64,000 nt of DNA from assembly GCF_003043945.1 (NCBI RefSeq), contig NZ_PYXG01000001.1, positions 496,001 to 560,000 on the forward strand. Direction: 5' to 3'. The DNA is from Prevotella sp. oral taxon 376 (GTDB taxonomy: Bacteria > Bacteroidota > Bacteroidia > Bacteroidales > Bacteroidaceae). Of the stretch, positions 36,964 through 45,614 are shown piece after piece. A model generated the notes under the pieces. That model worked only from the letters and a program-made list of their open reading frames with translations, was not told the DNA's origin and ran no database searches. Every line of letters starts with the position of its first letter. Position 1 is the stretch's first letter. Position numbers and translations under genes: made by a program.

Positions 36964-37255
36964 TTAGGGTGTAGCAGAAGACGGGCGCATAGACTGGCGG
37001 AGCATATCACTTTGAAAGCGGGAGGTAGCATTGGGACACGGGTTTTCCGCTCTTTTCCCGCACCACATCAAAATAGCGCACATAGAGCCGACCGATGTCA
37101 TGCGCCCGGAGGAAGGCCGTATCCACCTCCAGCATCGTGCTCCAGTAGTAGGCACTGCATCTCTCCGCTTCCGTCTTCGCCTCCTGGCAGGAGGAAAGGA
37201 ACGGGGAAAGCACAATGCCACAAAGGCTGAAGAATAATATAATATATCGTTTCAT
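36964..37255 (-). pseudogene. Truncated, frameshifted lipoprotein gene
   Basis: The ORF from 37255 starts with a lipoprotein signal (lipobox LSSC, Cys about 23) and continues AYYWSTMLEVDTAFLRAHDIGRLYVRYFDVV. It stops after 82 codons. The neighbouring minus frame carries on with PNATSRFQSDMLRQSM, as if the frame had shifted after KSGKPV. From memory, related Bacteroidales lipoproteins have PNA-like text after that point and are several times longer. It therefore looks like the remnant 5' end of a larger gene. Confidence 0.55.
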
Positions 37256-37344
37256 ACGCCCAGAATGCTACTGCCAATGTCTCACACAACCTAAACACAT
37301 AAAGGAAAAGCTTAGAAGCAATACCCCGGAAGTTTGTCATAGGG

Positions 37345-38085
37345 CTACAGCAACACATCCAAGGACATCCGCTCCTGCGCCATATTGTATTGGCGGATCA
37401 AAGAGTCGTAGGAAAGAAACTCCACCCGAGAGACTATAGGCTCAAACGCAAATGCCTTTATCTTCTTGTCAAACTCCGCCTTTCTCCTTTTATCCGCCAC
37501 AATAATCATTCGCGCGGAGAAGTCGCAGAGGTCGTCATACTTGAGAAGAGAGTTCTGGAAATCCGTCGAATGCTCCACCTCGAAGAACGAGTCGGGCAAG
37601 TCTCTTTTGTTGAACCAGATAACATCTATCGTGGAACTTCGCCGCATCACCTTATCCGTACTGAAGTGCGGAAGGGACTTCAGCGTACACACCTCGCCCA
37701 GTTCCCGATTGGAATATCTCCGATGAAAGTCCTGCCGGGGAACATAGGTGCCCATTTGCTTCATGTTGCCATACTCCACCAGCAACCCCTGATAGTAATA
37801 ATGGTTAAACTCCCGCATCGCTTCCGTATCCCTGTTCGCCGGCGTTTCCTCTATCATGCCGTTCGCCTCAAGCTGCCTCCTGAAAGTCTCCAGCCCATAC
37901 AATCCCGGCTTTATCCGATAGATTCCGACCTTGTTATGCCTCACGATGCGACGAATTGAGGCATAGGGTGTCTTCGTCTTCCACTGGCAATCGCCGATCT
38001 TGAAGACATTCTGGTTTATCTGTGCCAAGGTGGCCACGCCTCCCAGCATCTCTATGGTTTGTCTTACTGCTTCAACTTGATTCAT
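37345..38085 (-). CDS. Winged-helix protein with nuclease-like C-terminus
   Basis: The protein is 246 aa from the Met at 38085 (MNQVEAVRQTIEMLGGVATL), chosen because a -7 box lies only 9 bp upstream; a longer frame from 38124 would need a start inside the promoter. Residues about 1-70 look like a winged helix (HARE-HTH type). The C-terminal part has STIDVIWFN, then PDSFFEVEHSTDF and ARMIIVADKRRKAEF, an order like a PD-(D/E)xK nuclease core with an atypical ExE. I do not know its role; a restriction-like or defence function is possible. Confidence 0.55.
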   Translation of the reverse strand: MNQVEAVRQTIEMLGGVATLAQINQNVFKIGDCQWKTKTPYASIRRIVRHNKVGIYRIKPGLYGLETFRRQLEANGMIEETPANRDTEAMREFNHYYYQGLLVEYGNMKQMGTYVPRQDFHRRYSNRELGEVCTLKSLPHFSTDKVMRRSSTIDVIWFNKRDLPDSFFEVEHSTDFQNSLLKYDDLCDFSARMIIVADKRRKAEFDKKIKAFAFEPIVSRVEFLSYDSLIRQYNMAQERMSLDVLL

Positions 38086-38093
38086 AATAAGCA

Positions 38094-38101
38094 CAAAGAT
38101 A
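38094..38101 (-). promoter_or_regulatory. -7 box giving a nearly leaderless mRNA
   Basis: TATCTTTG on the minus strand, with TTGC about 19 bp upstream. The predicted start is near 38087, two bases before the ATG at 38085. Confidence 0.5.
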
Positions 38102-38210
38102 GGAAGTTTCTTGTTGAAACGCAAGGAATCTTCCTGTTTTTTGGTAACGCTCCCTGAAAAAACTTAAAACTTAAAACGAAGATATACCCTACGGCCAGCC
38201 GCCTTCCCAC

Positions 38211-38378
38211 TCAATGGCAGTCCCAGTTATAGAGCACATCGGAGAAGCCGCGGCGGCGCAGTGCCTTACGGTTGATAAAGAAGTTGCCGACGCCCGCGTC
38301 GCCCCAGACGATGTTGCTTTCGTCGTCAGACACCGACTGCAGGAGCAGTCGCCCACCCTGCCTCCTGCCACCCGGGCG
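38211..38378 (-). pseudogene. C-terminal fragment of a YwqG-like (DUF1963) gene
   Basis: One minus frame reads GGRLLLQSVSDDESNIVWGD, then AGVGNFFINRKALRRRGFSD and VLYNWDCH before TGA at 38211-38213. The order of WGD, GVGNFFI and VLYNWDC matches the C-terminal end of YwqG family proteins. There is no start and no N-terminal part: upstream lies the 22-bp repeat array, then recQ. It is a decayed 3' remnant. Confidence 0.6.
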
Positions 38379-38394
38379 ACAAACGGAGGCGGCT

Positions 38395-38468
38395 CCCGGG
38401 AATGTTACAGACGGCGTGTAACAGCATTACAAGCAGCGTGTAATCAGGTTACACGCCGTGTGTAATCC
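38395..38468. repeat. 22-bp-period dyad repeat array C
   Basis: TGTAACAGCATTACA (38417-38431) and TGTAATCAGGTTACA (38439-38453) are followed by TGTAATCC (38461), and preceded by a half unit ending TTACA (38405-38409). All units are 22 bp apart. It is the same TGTAA-N5-TTACA motif as array A, here just beyond the recQ stop. Confidence 0.8.
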
Positions 38469-38492
38469 TATGGTTTGCCGTTCGCAATGCCG

Positions 38493-40667
38493 TCAATTGG
38501 CCATCTCAGAGAGGAACTTGATACGCACCAGTCGGATTTCTTCTTCCGAATAGTCCTCCCCCAGTTCGTCGAGAGCAGCTTCAATATCATCGGTTTCACT
38601 CTCGCGGAAATACTCATAGATGTCGTCTATCTGGTCTTCATCCATCACATCCTCAAGGAAGTAGTCGATGTTTAGTTTCGTTCCGCTGTAGACAATGGCC
38701 TCTATCTCGTCAAGGAGTTCATCGAAATCTTTCCCGAGAACGCTCGCTATATCATCGAGGGCTATCTTCCGGTCGATGTTCTGGATGATCTTCACTTTCA
38801 GCATGCTCTCCTTGGCCACCGTCCGCACCCGCAGTTCCTCGGGGCGTTGGATGCCTTTTTCCTCACAATGTCGCTTGATGAGTTCGCAAAACTCCTTGCC
38901 GTAGCGCTTGGCCTTGCCAGCTCCCACACCCTGAATGTTCTGCAGTTCCTCCAGCGTCACGGGATACATCGTGGCCATCTGCTCAAGCGAAACATCCTGA
39001 AATATCACATACGGAGGCAGTTCCAGCCGCACGGCCACTTTCTTACGGAAGTCGACGAGCATCTGATAAAGCTCCGGGTCAAGGACGCTCGTCCCCCCCT
39101 GTGCCTCTTCCTCGTCATAATCACTGAAGACGGTATCGAGCACCACCTTGAACGACTTCGGCTTCTTGATGAAGCGTTTGCCCGCCGGCGTGAGCTTAAG
39201 AAGCCCATAATTCTCAACATCCTTCTTCAGATAGCCGGCTATCAGAGCCTGGCGGACAACGGGACTCCATATCTTTTCGTCCTCGTCTTCTCCTGCGCCG
39301 AACTCCTCAAGGCCGTCGTGCTTGTGAGAGGCTATGTCATCGGTGGTTCTTCCCTTTATAAAATCTATTATATATTCCTGTCGGAAATTCTCCTTGAGCG
39401 CACTCACGGCCTTCAGGACGATCACGAGCTGATTCTTTGCCTCTATGTGTTCTTTCGGATGCAGACAATTGTCGCAGTTGCCGCAGTTGTCCTTCGGATA
39501 TTCTTCGCCGAAATAGTGCAGCAGCATCTTGCGCCGACACACGGACGACTCGGCATAGGCTGCCGTCTCTTGAAGCAACTGCCGGCCAATGTCCTGCTCG
39601 GAAACCGGCTTCCCCTCCATGAACTTCTCCAGTTTCCGGAGGTCTTTACTCGAGTAAAAAACTATACATTTCCCCTCGCCGCCATCACGCCCTGCACGCC
39701 CGGTTTCCTGATAATAGCCCTCCAGGCTCTTAGGAATGTCATAATGAATGACAAAACGCACATCGGGCTTGTCTATGCCCATGCCAAATGCGATGGTGGC
39801 CACGATGACATCAATGCGCTCCATCAGGAAATCATCCTGCGTCTGCGAGCGGGTCTGCGTATCCAGTCCTGCATGATAGGGGGCCGCCTTGATGTCATTG
39901 GCTTTCAATACCTCGGCCAATTCCTCTACTTTCTTGCGCGAAAGGCAGTAGATGATGCCGCTCTTGCCGGCATGCTGCTTGATGAACATAATGATCTGCC
40001 GTTCGATGTCGCGGCTCTTCTGGCGCACCTCATAATACAAGTTCGGGCGATTGAAAGAACTCTTGAACTCCTTCGCGTCCTGTATGCCAAGACTCTTCTT
40101 GATGTCGGTGCGCACCTTGTCGGTGGCCGTTGCCGTCAGGGCGATGACCGGAGCATTGCCGATCTTGTTGATGGTAGGCCGAATGTTGCGGTATTCCGGG
40201 CGGAAGTCGTGCCCCCATTCCGAAATGCAGTGAGCCTCATCAATCGCATAGAAAGAAATCTTGAACGAGCGGAAAAACTCCAGGTTCTCCTCCTTGTTCA
40301 ATGACTCCGGAGCCACATAGAGCAACTTAGTCCTGCCCGTCCTGACATCGTCCATGACCTGTTGGATGGCCGACTTGTTCAACGACGAGTTCAGATAATG
40401 GGCCACCCCATCCTCGTCGCTCATCCCGTTAATGACATCCACCTGGTTTTTCATCAACGCTATGAGTGGCGAAATGACAACGGCCGTACCTTCCATGATC
40501 AATGAAGGCAACTGGTAACACAAGCTCTTTCCGCCTCCGGTGGGCATCAGCACAAAGGTATCGTTGCCTGCCATCAGATTCCTGATTATCGCCTCTTGAT
40601 CCCCCTTGAAGGTATCAAAGCCGAAATAGTGTTTCAGTTTTTCAGTTAGATTTACTTCTTTCGTCAT
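38493..40667 (-). CDS. recQ: ATP-dependent DNA helicase RecQ
   Basis: The protein is 724 aa from the Met at 40667 (MTKEVNLTEKLKHYFGFDTF); an upstream in-frame extension was rejected. Motifs: LMPTGGGKSLCYQLP (I), DEAHCISEWGHDFRPEY (II), LTATAT (III) and QETGRAGRDG (VI). Then come the RQC zinc cysteines (CRRKMLLHYFG and CGNCDNC) and an HRDC domain, plus an acidic C-terminal extension of about 100 residues. It unwinds DNA 3' to 5' in recombination repair. clpP-clpX-recQ is a conserved Bacteroidales order. Confidence 0.97.
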   Translation of the reverse strand: MTKEVNLTEKLKHYFGFDTFKGDQEAIIRNLMAGNDTFVLMPTGGGKSLCYQLPSLIMEGTAVVISPLIALMKNQVDVINGMSDEDGVAHYLNSSLNKSAIQQVMDDVRTGRTKLLYVAPESLNKEENLEFFRSFKISFYAIDEAHCISEWGHDFRPEYRNIRPTINKIGNAPVIALTATATDKVRTDIKKSLGIQDAKEFKSSFNRPNLYYEVRQKSRDIERQIIMFIKQHAGKSGIIYCLSRKKVEELAEVLKANDIKAAPYHAGLDTQTRSQTQDDFLMERIDVIVATIAFGMGIDKPDVRFVIHYDIPKSLEGYYQETGRAGRDGGEGKCIVFYSSKDLRKLEKFMEGKPVSEQDIGRQLLQETAAYAESSVCRRKMLLHYFGEEYPKDNCGNCDNCLHPKEHIEAKNQLVIVLKAVSALKENFRQEYIIDFIKGRTTDDIASHKHDGLEEFGAGEDEDEKIWSPVVRQALIAGYLKKDVENYGLLKLTPAGKRFIKKPKSFKVVLDTVFSDYDEEEAQGGTSVLDPELYQMLVDFRKKVAVRLELPPYVIFQDVSLEQMATMYPVTLEELQNIQGVGAGKAKRYGKEFCELIKRHCEEKGIQRPEELRVRTVAKESMLKVKIIQNIDRKIALDDIASVLGKDFDELLDEIEAIVYSGTKLNIDYFLEDVMDEDQIDDIYEYFRESETDDIEAALDELGEDYSEEEIRLVRIKFLSEMAN

Positions 40668-40769
40668 ATCAACAAGCAGATTCGGTCTACTTAGGTCAGA
40701 TGGTATTTTCTGGTATGGTCTGCATTCCCGGAGTCTTCCATGCCTCCGCACGGAAGACCCCTAAGAATT

Positions 40770-42020
40770 CTATGCCGACTCCAACTTTTGCAAATGAGCT
40801 TTGTCTAACTGCTGCTTTGCATAGTTGAGAGTTACATTGAGGCTCTTCGTCCTCTTAGAAGGGATTTCAAACATGGCATCCATCATCACCGACTCAACGA
40901 TTGAGCGCAGTCCGCGGGCACCAAGCTTATATTCAAGAGCCTTGTCGACGATAAAGTCGAGGGCTTTCTCATCAAATGTCAACTTCACCCCATCGATGGC
41001 AAACAGCTTCTCATACTGCTTGATGATGGAATTCTTCGGTTCAACCAGTATTCTTTTCAATGCTGCCCTGTCCAGTGGGTTCAGATAAGTGAGAACCGGC
41101 AGTCGCCCGATAATCTCCGGAATCAGGCCGAACGACTTCAAGTCTTGAGGAACGACATACTTCATCAGGTCGTTCTTGTCTATCTTTGCCACATTCTGCA
41201 CGGAGTTATAACCCACGACATGGGTATTCATGCGCTGGGCAATCTTGGCCTCGATGCCGTCGAAGGCACCCCCGCAGACGAAGAGTATATTGCTCGTATT
41301 CACATGGATATACTCCTGATCCGGATGCTTGCGACCGCCCTGAGGAGGTACATTCACCATGGTTCCCTCAAGGAGTTTCAGCAGTCCCTGCTGAACGCCC
41401 TCACCGCTTACATCTCGGGTGATACTTGGATTATCACTCTTGCGGGCAATCTTGTCTATCTCATCGATGAACACGATGCCCCGCTCCGCAGCCTTCACAT
41501 CGTAGTCGGCCACCTGCAGAAGGCGCGAAAGAATGCTCTCCACATCCTCGCCAACATAGCCTGCCTCCGTGAACACTGTCGCGTCTACAATCGTGAAAGG
41601 TACATCCAGCAACTTGGCAATGGTGCGGGCCAGAAGGGTTTTCCCCGTTCCCGTGCTCCCCACCATGATAATATTGCTCTTCTCTATCTCTACGCCGTTG
41701 TCGTCCCTTGGCTGCTCCAGTCGCTTATAATGGTTATAGACCGACACGGAGAGATAGCGCTTGGCCTCGTCCTGACCGATTATATACTGGTCGAGATATT
41801 TCTTGATTTCCTTGGGCTTCGGCACCCTCTTCAGCGAGAACTTGCTTTCGGTCTCGTTCTTTGCCTTGGCCTGCGCATCGGTAAGCCCCATCGACTGGAC
41901 GATGGAATAGGCCTGCTGGGCGCAATCCTCACAGATAAAGCCGTCCAGGCCGCTGATCATCAGCTTCACCTGGTCCTCGGCTCTTCCGCAGAAGCTGCAT
42001 ACTTTCTTTTTCGTAGCCAT
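40770..42020 (-). CDS. clpX: ATP-dependent Clp protease ATPase ClpX
   Basis: The protein is 416 aa from the Met at 42020. The N-terminal zinc finger has two Cys pairs ([10 protein letters not shown] and CEDC, about 7-37). The AAA+ core has [20 protein letters not shown] (Walker A) and [15 protein letters not shown] (Walker B), and the sensor 2 segment [13 protein letters not shown]. It unfolds substrates and feeds ClpP. Its ATG overlaps the clpP stop by one base (TAATG), so the two are coupled. Confidence 0.98.
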   Translation of the reverse strand: MATKKKVCSFCGRAEDQVKLMISGLDGFICEDCAQQAYSIVQSMGLTDAQAKAKNETESKFSLKRVPKPKEIKKYLDQYIIGQDEAKRYLSVSVYNHYKRLEQPRDDNGVEIEKSNIIMVGSTGTGKTLLARTIAKLLDVPFTIVDATVFTEAGYVGEDVESILSRLLQVADYDVKAAERGIVFIDEIDKIARKSDNPSITRDVSGEGVQQGLLKLLEGTMVNVPPQGGRKHPDQEYIHVNTSNILFVCGGAFDGIEAKIAQRMNTHVVGYNSVQNVAKIDKNDLMKYVVPQDLKSFGLIPEIIGRLPVLTYLNPLDRAALKRILVEPKNSIIKQYEKLFAIDGVKLTFDEKALDFIVDKALEYKLGARGLRSIVESVMMDAMFEIPSKRTKSLNVTLNYAKQQLDKAHLQKLESA

Positions 42021-42688
42021 TACTTCTTGCGTGTTAAGACCTGATCTATCATGCCATATTCCTGAGCTTCCTGAGCCGTCATCCAATAGTTGCGGTCGCT
42101 GTCCTGCCAAACTTTCTCGAAAGGAGTATGGGAATGGTCTGAGATGATAGTGTAGAGTTCCTTTTTAAACTTTTGGATTTCCCTTGCCTCGATTTCTATA
42201 TCCGACGCCTGCCCTTGCACTCCGCCCAACGGCTGGTGAATCATCACCCGAGCATGAGTAAGTGCCGAGCGTTTGCCTTCCGTACCGGAAACAAGCAAGA
42301 CGGCAGCCATCGAGGCGGCCATTCCCGTGCAGATGGTCGCAACATCACTGCTGATGAACTGCATGGTGTCATAAATGCCCAAACCTGCCGTTACGCTACC
42401 GCCGGGACTGTTGATATAGATTGAAATATCCTTGGCGGGATCAACGCTGTCCAGATACAGTAGCTGAGCCTGCAAGGTATTGGCGGTATAATCGTCGATT
42501 TCCGTTCCGAGGAAGATGATACGGTCCATCATCAGGCGCGAGAACACATCCATCTGAGTAACATTCAACTGGCGCTCTTCCAGGATATACGGGTTCAGAT
42601 ACTGCGCCTGTGCCTTCACGACATCATCCAGCATCATCCCGTCCACACCTAAATGCTTCGTGGCATAATTTCTAAAATCTCTATTCAT
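42020..42688 (-). CDS. clpP: ATP-dependent Clp protease proteolytic subunit
   Basis: The protein is 222 aa. The catalytic Ser lies in [11 protein letters not shown], the His in [10 protein letters not shown], and the Asp follows (about 200). It forms the degradation chamber with ClpX. In Bacteroidales the tig gene usually precedes clpP; here the conjugative transposon lies immediately upstream instead. Confidence 0.98.
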   Translation of the reverse strand: MNRDFRNYATKHLGVDGMMLDDVVKAQAQYLNPYILEERQLNVTQMDVFSRLMMDRIIFLGTEIDDYTANTLQAQLLYLDSVDPAKDISIYINSPGGSVTAGLGIYDTMQFISSDVATICTGMAASMAAVLLVSGTEGKRSALTHARVMIHQPLGGVQGQASDIEIEAREIQKFKKELYTIISDHSHTPFEKVWQDSDRNYWMTAQEAQEYGMIDQVLTRKK

Positions 42689-42758
42689 TTCGTTCCTTCT
42701 AATTATTTATTCTATAATATATAAAGAGGAGTTATCCACTTTTTCTGTATATGTTGAG

Positions 42759-42771
42759 GCAACAAAGTTAC
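42759..42771. other. Candidate attachment site and clpP -7 box
   Basis: On the minus strand GTAACTTTGTTGC lies about 75 bp upstream of clpP. TAACTTTG (42770-42763) is a -7 promoter match, and GTAACTTTGT differs by one base from the IntDOT core site GTAnnTTTGC. The end of the element could be here; the matching right end is outside the window. Confidence 0.35.
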
Positions 42772-42966
42772 TACAAAAAAGTGAAATGCGGAAAGATATA
42801 GTGATAGAATTGAGTTACAAGGGTTTTAGTTGAAGTGGCGATAATTCGTGAAGCCATTACAATCCCTGCCGAAGCCAAATCCTGACGCCGCAACGTTACT
42901 TGTTCGTAACCATGCCCGAAAATGCGACAAACGGGCACGGAGGGCGAAACAAGACACTAAGGAATA

Positions 42967-42986
42967 GTGAGTTACCGACAACTCAC
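42967..42986. repeat. Inverted repeat upstream of the integrase
   Basis: GTGAGTT (42967-42973) and AACTCAC (42980-42986) with a 6-nt spacer, about 105 bp before the integrase start. It lies in the 402-bp gap 42689-43090 and may be an integrase arm or regulatory site. Nothing else was identified in this gap apart from the att candidate and the integrase promoter. Confidence 0.5.
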
Positions 42987-43062
42987 GCGAAAAATCCGGT
43001 TACGGAAAAAGATTGCGCCGTTCCTCTCCGTTTTGCGTACCGACACCGGACTCTTCACCAAC

Positions 43063-43070
43063 TAATTTTG
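43063..43070 (+). promoter_or_regulatory. -7 box of the integrase gene
   Basis: TAATTTTG, a perfect -7 match, 20 bp upstream of the ATG at 43091. The -33 region is not consensus. It supports the 411-aa start. Confidence 0.6.
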
Positions 43071-43090
43071 AAACCAAAAAATTAAGGACA

Positions 43091-44326
43091 ATGAAGAGTA
43101 CATTTTCAGTAATCTACTACCTCAAGCGTCAGGTAGTGAAAAAGGACGGGACAGTTCCCGTCATGGGACGCATCACAGTTGACGGCAGCCAAACGCAGTT
43201 CAGCTGCAAGCTGACTGTCGATCCGAAATTGTGGGACACCAAAGGTGGACGTGTCACGGGCAGAAGCACGGCGGCACTCGAAACGAACCGTATGCTTGAC
43301 AAGATGCGGGTACGCATCAACAGGCACTATCAGGAAATCATGGAGCGTGATAATTTCGTCACAGCGGAGAAAGTCAAGAACGCATTTCTTGGACTGGAAC
43401 ACCGCCATCATACACTTATGCAGGTGTTCCGCCAGCACAACGAGGACTACGAGAAACAGGTGGAGGCAGGCATGAAAGCCAAAGGCACGCTGTTGAAGTA
43501 CCGCACCGTTTACAAGCACCTGCAAGAGTTCCTCGACATCCGCTACCATGTGAAGGACATCGCCCTGAAAGAGCTTACCCCGGCTTTCATCTCCGATTTC
43601 GAGATGTTCCTGCGCACGGACAAGCACTGCTGCACCAATACCGTGTGGCTGTATGTCTGCCCGCTACGGACGATGGTTTTCATCGCCATCAACAACGAGT
43701 GGCTGACACGCGACCCGTTCCGCGAGTATGAAATCAAGAAGGAGGAAACGACACGCAGTTTCCTGACCAAAGAGGAAATACGCCTGCTGATGGACGGGAA
43801 ACTGAAAAACGCCAAACAAGAACTGTACCGTGACCTCTACCTGTTCTGCGCCTTCACCGGGTTATCGTTTTCGGATATGCGCAGCCTCACAGAAGAGAAT
43901 ATCCGCACCTACTTCGACGAACACGAGTGGATAAACATCAACCGCCAGAAAACGGGCGTGGTGTCCAACATCCGCCTGCTCGACATCGCCAACCGCATAA
44001 TCGGCAAATACCGGGGGCTGTGCGAGGACGGCAGGATATTCCCCGTACCGCATTATAACACGTGCCTTGCCGGTATCCGTGCCGTCGCCAAGCGTTGCGG
44101 CATCACCAAGCATATCACGTGGCATCAGAGCCGCCACACGGCAGCCACGACGGTATTCCTCTCCAACGGCGTACCCATCGAAACCGTCAGTTCCATGCTC
44201 GGACACAAGAGCATAAAGACGACGCAGATTTACGCTAAGATAACGAAAGAGAAACTCAATCAGGACATGGAGAACCTTGTGGCAAGATTGAGCGGCATTG
44301 AGGAATTTGCAGGTTGCACCATCTAA
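43091..44326 (+). CDS. intDOT: CTnDOT integrase IntDOT
   Basis: The protein is 411 aa from the ATG at 43091, the length known for IntDOT; a longer in-frame start at 43013 was not used. Arm-binding (about 1-110) and core-binding domains precede the catalytic domain. The known IntDOT catalytic set is all in register: Ser259 in TGLSFSD, where most tyrosine recombinases have Arg, Lys287, His345 and Arg348 in WHQSRHT, and Tyr381 in QIYAKI. IntDOT recombines att sites with non-identical crossover bases. It would cut and join the element ends with host factors and Xis2d/Exc for excision. Confidence 0.96.
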   Translation: MKSTFSVIYYLKRQVVKKDGTVPVMGRITVDGSQTQFSCKLTVDPKLWDTKGGRVTGRSTAALETNRMLDKMRVRINRHYQEIMERDNFVTAEKVKNAFLGLEHRHHTLMQVFRQHNEDYEKQVEAGMKAKGTLLKYRTVYKHLQEFLDIRYHVKDIALKELTPAFISDFEMFLRTDKHCCTNTVWLYVCPLRTMVFIAINNEWLTRDPFREYEIKKEETTRSFLTKEEIRLLMDGKLKNAKQELYRDLYLFCAFTGLSFSDMRSLTEENIRTYFDEHEWININRQKTGVVSNIRLLDIANRIIGKYRGLCEDGRIFPVPHYNTCLAGIRAVAKRCGITKHITWHQSRHTAATTVFLSNGVPIETVSSMLGHKSIKTTQIYAKITKEKLNQDMENLVARLSGIEEFAGCTI

Positions 44327-44338
44327 AAAAGAGGAGCC

Positions 44339-44701
44339 ATGAAACGTGACATAATCATCATAGATAACAAGGCGGTCAGCGTAACCGGTAACGACGTATG
44401 GATGGCCGCCACCGAAATCGCCGGACTGTTCCATACGACCGTCCCGGCAGTGAACGCCGCCATCAAAGCTGTCCGCAAGTCGGACGTGCTGAACGACTAC
44501 AAGGTATGCCGTTACATGCAACTTGAAAACGGGCTGTACGCGGACGTGTACGCGCTTGAAATCATCATACCCGTCGCCTTCCGGCTGAACACCTACAACA
44601 CCCACCTGTTTCGCACATGGCTGGTGGGAAAGGCACTCTCACAAGAGAAACGGCAGGCATACGTGATGTTCATACAGAACGGAAAAACTGGGTATTGCTG
44701 A
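44339..44701 (+). CDS. RhuM-like N-terminal domain protein
   Basis: The protein is 120 aa. NDVWMAATEIAGLFHTTVPA, then YADVYALEIIIPVAFRLN and HLFRTWLVGKALSQE follow the pattern of RhuM N-terminal domains (the WLTQAQMAELF, YNLDVIISVGYRV and FRIWAT positions). It lacks the C-terminal part of full-length RhuM. It follows intDOT by 12 bp and ends before a terminator. RhuM-like proteins in mobile elements have no firm function. Confidence 0.6.
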   Translation: MKRDIIIIDNKAVSVTGNDVWMAATEIAGLFHTTVPAVNAAIKAVRKSDVLNDYKVCRYMQLENGLYADVYALEIIIPVAFRLNTYNTHLFRTWLVGKALSQEKRQAYVMFIQNGKTGYC

Positions 44702-44723
44702 TTGCGCATACCCCATAAGACAA

Positions 44724-44765
44724 GAAACGGGCAGCACCACAAAAGGTGTCGCCCGTTTCCTTTTT
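44724..44765 (+). terminator. Terminator after int and the RhuM-like gene
   Basis: A hairpin with outer arms AAACGGGC and GCCCGTTT (44725-44732 and 44751-44758), plus inner GCACC/GGTGT, is followed by CCTTTTT. It separates the plus-strand pair from convergent minus-strand HTH genes. Confidence 0.75.
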
Positions 44766-44775
44766 CATGCCAGCG

Positions 44776-45081
44776 TCACTCCAGCGGCTTGCGGTAGTTC
44801 GCTTCCAGTACCTCGCGCAACCCCGTTTCCGGGTAAAGCACCTTCCCTCCCAAAAGTATGAAGGGCAACACGCGGTTGTTGCGGTATTCCTGCAAGGTGC
44901 GTCGGCTTACACGGAGCAGTTCCGCCACCTCGCCGTCCGTCAGGTAACGCTCCCCGTCCAGCGGAGGACGGTAATTCTCCAGAAATGCGGACAGCCATTT
45001 TGAGCCTTTGCGCATATCCTGCATCACAGAGGCTATCGGCTCGTCTTCCATCGTAAAAACATCGTTGTTCTCGTTTATCAT
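44776..45081 (-). CDS. HTH_17 protein, CTnDOT accessory
   Basis: The protein is 101 aa from the Met at 45081. DGEVAELLRVSRRTLQEYRNNRVLPFILLGGKVLYPETGLREVL is an excisionase-type helix-turn-helix and wing, of the same shape as xis2c/xis2d. It lies downstream of the other minus-strand HTH gene, with which it probably forms an operon. Role unknown. Confidence 0.7.
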   Translation of the reverse strand: MINENNDVFTMEDEPIASVMQDMRKGSKWLSAFLENYRPPLDGERYLTDGEVAELLRVSRRTLQEYRNNRVLPFILLGGKVLYPETGLREVLEANYRKPLE

Positions 45082-45112
45082 AACTTCGGATTCAGTGGGT
45101 AAATAAATCAAA

Positions 45113-45412
45113 TCATCTGCCGTGCGGATAGAGTGTACCGATAAGCGGTATCAACCGCTTTACCTCCTCCGGCTTGTAATAAAACCTGCGGTTTATCTGC
45201 GAGTAGCCGATAAGCCGCCTGTCACGCAGCGTCTGCAACGTACGCGGGCTTATTCTCAACTGCCCGCAGACCTCCTCGCCCGTGAGCCATCTTTCCATGC
45301 GCCCCGTGTCGCTTTTGCGCCTCAGTGCGGCGACCTTCTCCGAGAGTGCGCCGAATGTCGCCACCATCATCTCGAAAGTCTTTTTCTCAATTGATACTAT
45401 TTCCATATTCAT
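45113..45412 (-). CDS. HTH_17 protein, CTnDOT accessory
   Basis: The protein is 99 aa from the Met at 45412 (MNMEIVSIEKKTFEMMVATF). A longer frame upstream overlaps the xis2c control region and was not used. LTGEEVCGQLRISPRTLQTLRDRRLIGYSQINRRFYYKPEEVKRL is an excisionase-type HTH and wing. It is divergent from xis2c, so the two probably share a control region. Confidence 0.7.
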   Translation of the reverse strand: MNMEIVSIEKKTFEMMVATFGALSEKVAALRRKSDTGRMERWLTGEEVCGQLRISPRTLQTLRDRRLIGYSQINRRFYYKPEEVKRLIPLIGTLYPHGR

Positions 45413-45504
45413 GCAATTATCGGTTTGCCCGCAAAGGTAACGATACACTCCCGGACACGTGCCGTTTTCCACTGAAAGGCTGCCTGTTGCGCCGTTTGAC
45501 CGGG

Positions 45505-45586
45505 TTACGGAGCCATCTTCCGTAAAAATCTTACGTGAGTCACGTAGTGAGTTGTTAAAGCCCCTTTTGTTTATTGCCGAATTTTG
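45505..45586. promoter_or_regulatory. Control region of the excision operon
   Basis: Between the divergent HTH gene and xis2c there are a hairpin TTACGGA/TCCGTAA (45505-45525) and a palindrome TACGTGAGTCACGTA (45532-45546), then a -7-like box GAATTTTG (45579-45586, one mismatch). The palindrome lies where an activator would bind. In CTnDOT, RteC activates this operon; RteC binding here is inferred, not shown. Confidence 0.5.
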
Positions 45587-45614
45587 CCGCAGATACAAAA
45601 AGAAAGGACTGAAT

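Noticed and set aside
38847..40304. Long plus-strand ORF (485 codons) opposite recQ
   Set aside because: It is the complement of recQ, which has all helicase motifs; no known domain or start context was seen on this strand.
43013..43090. N-terminal extension of IntDOT (437 aa)
   Set aside because: The ATG at 43091 gives the known 411 aa with catalytic residues in register, and the -7 box lies at 43063-43070, inside the extension.
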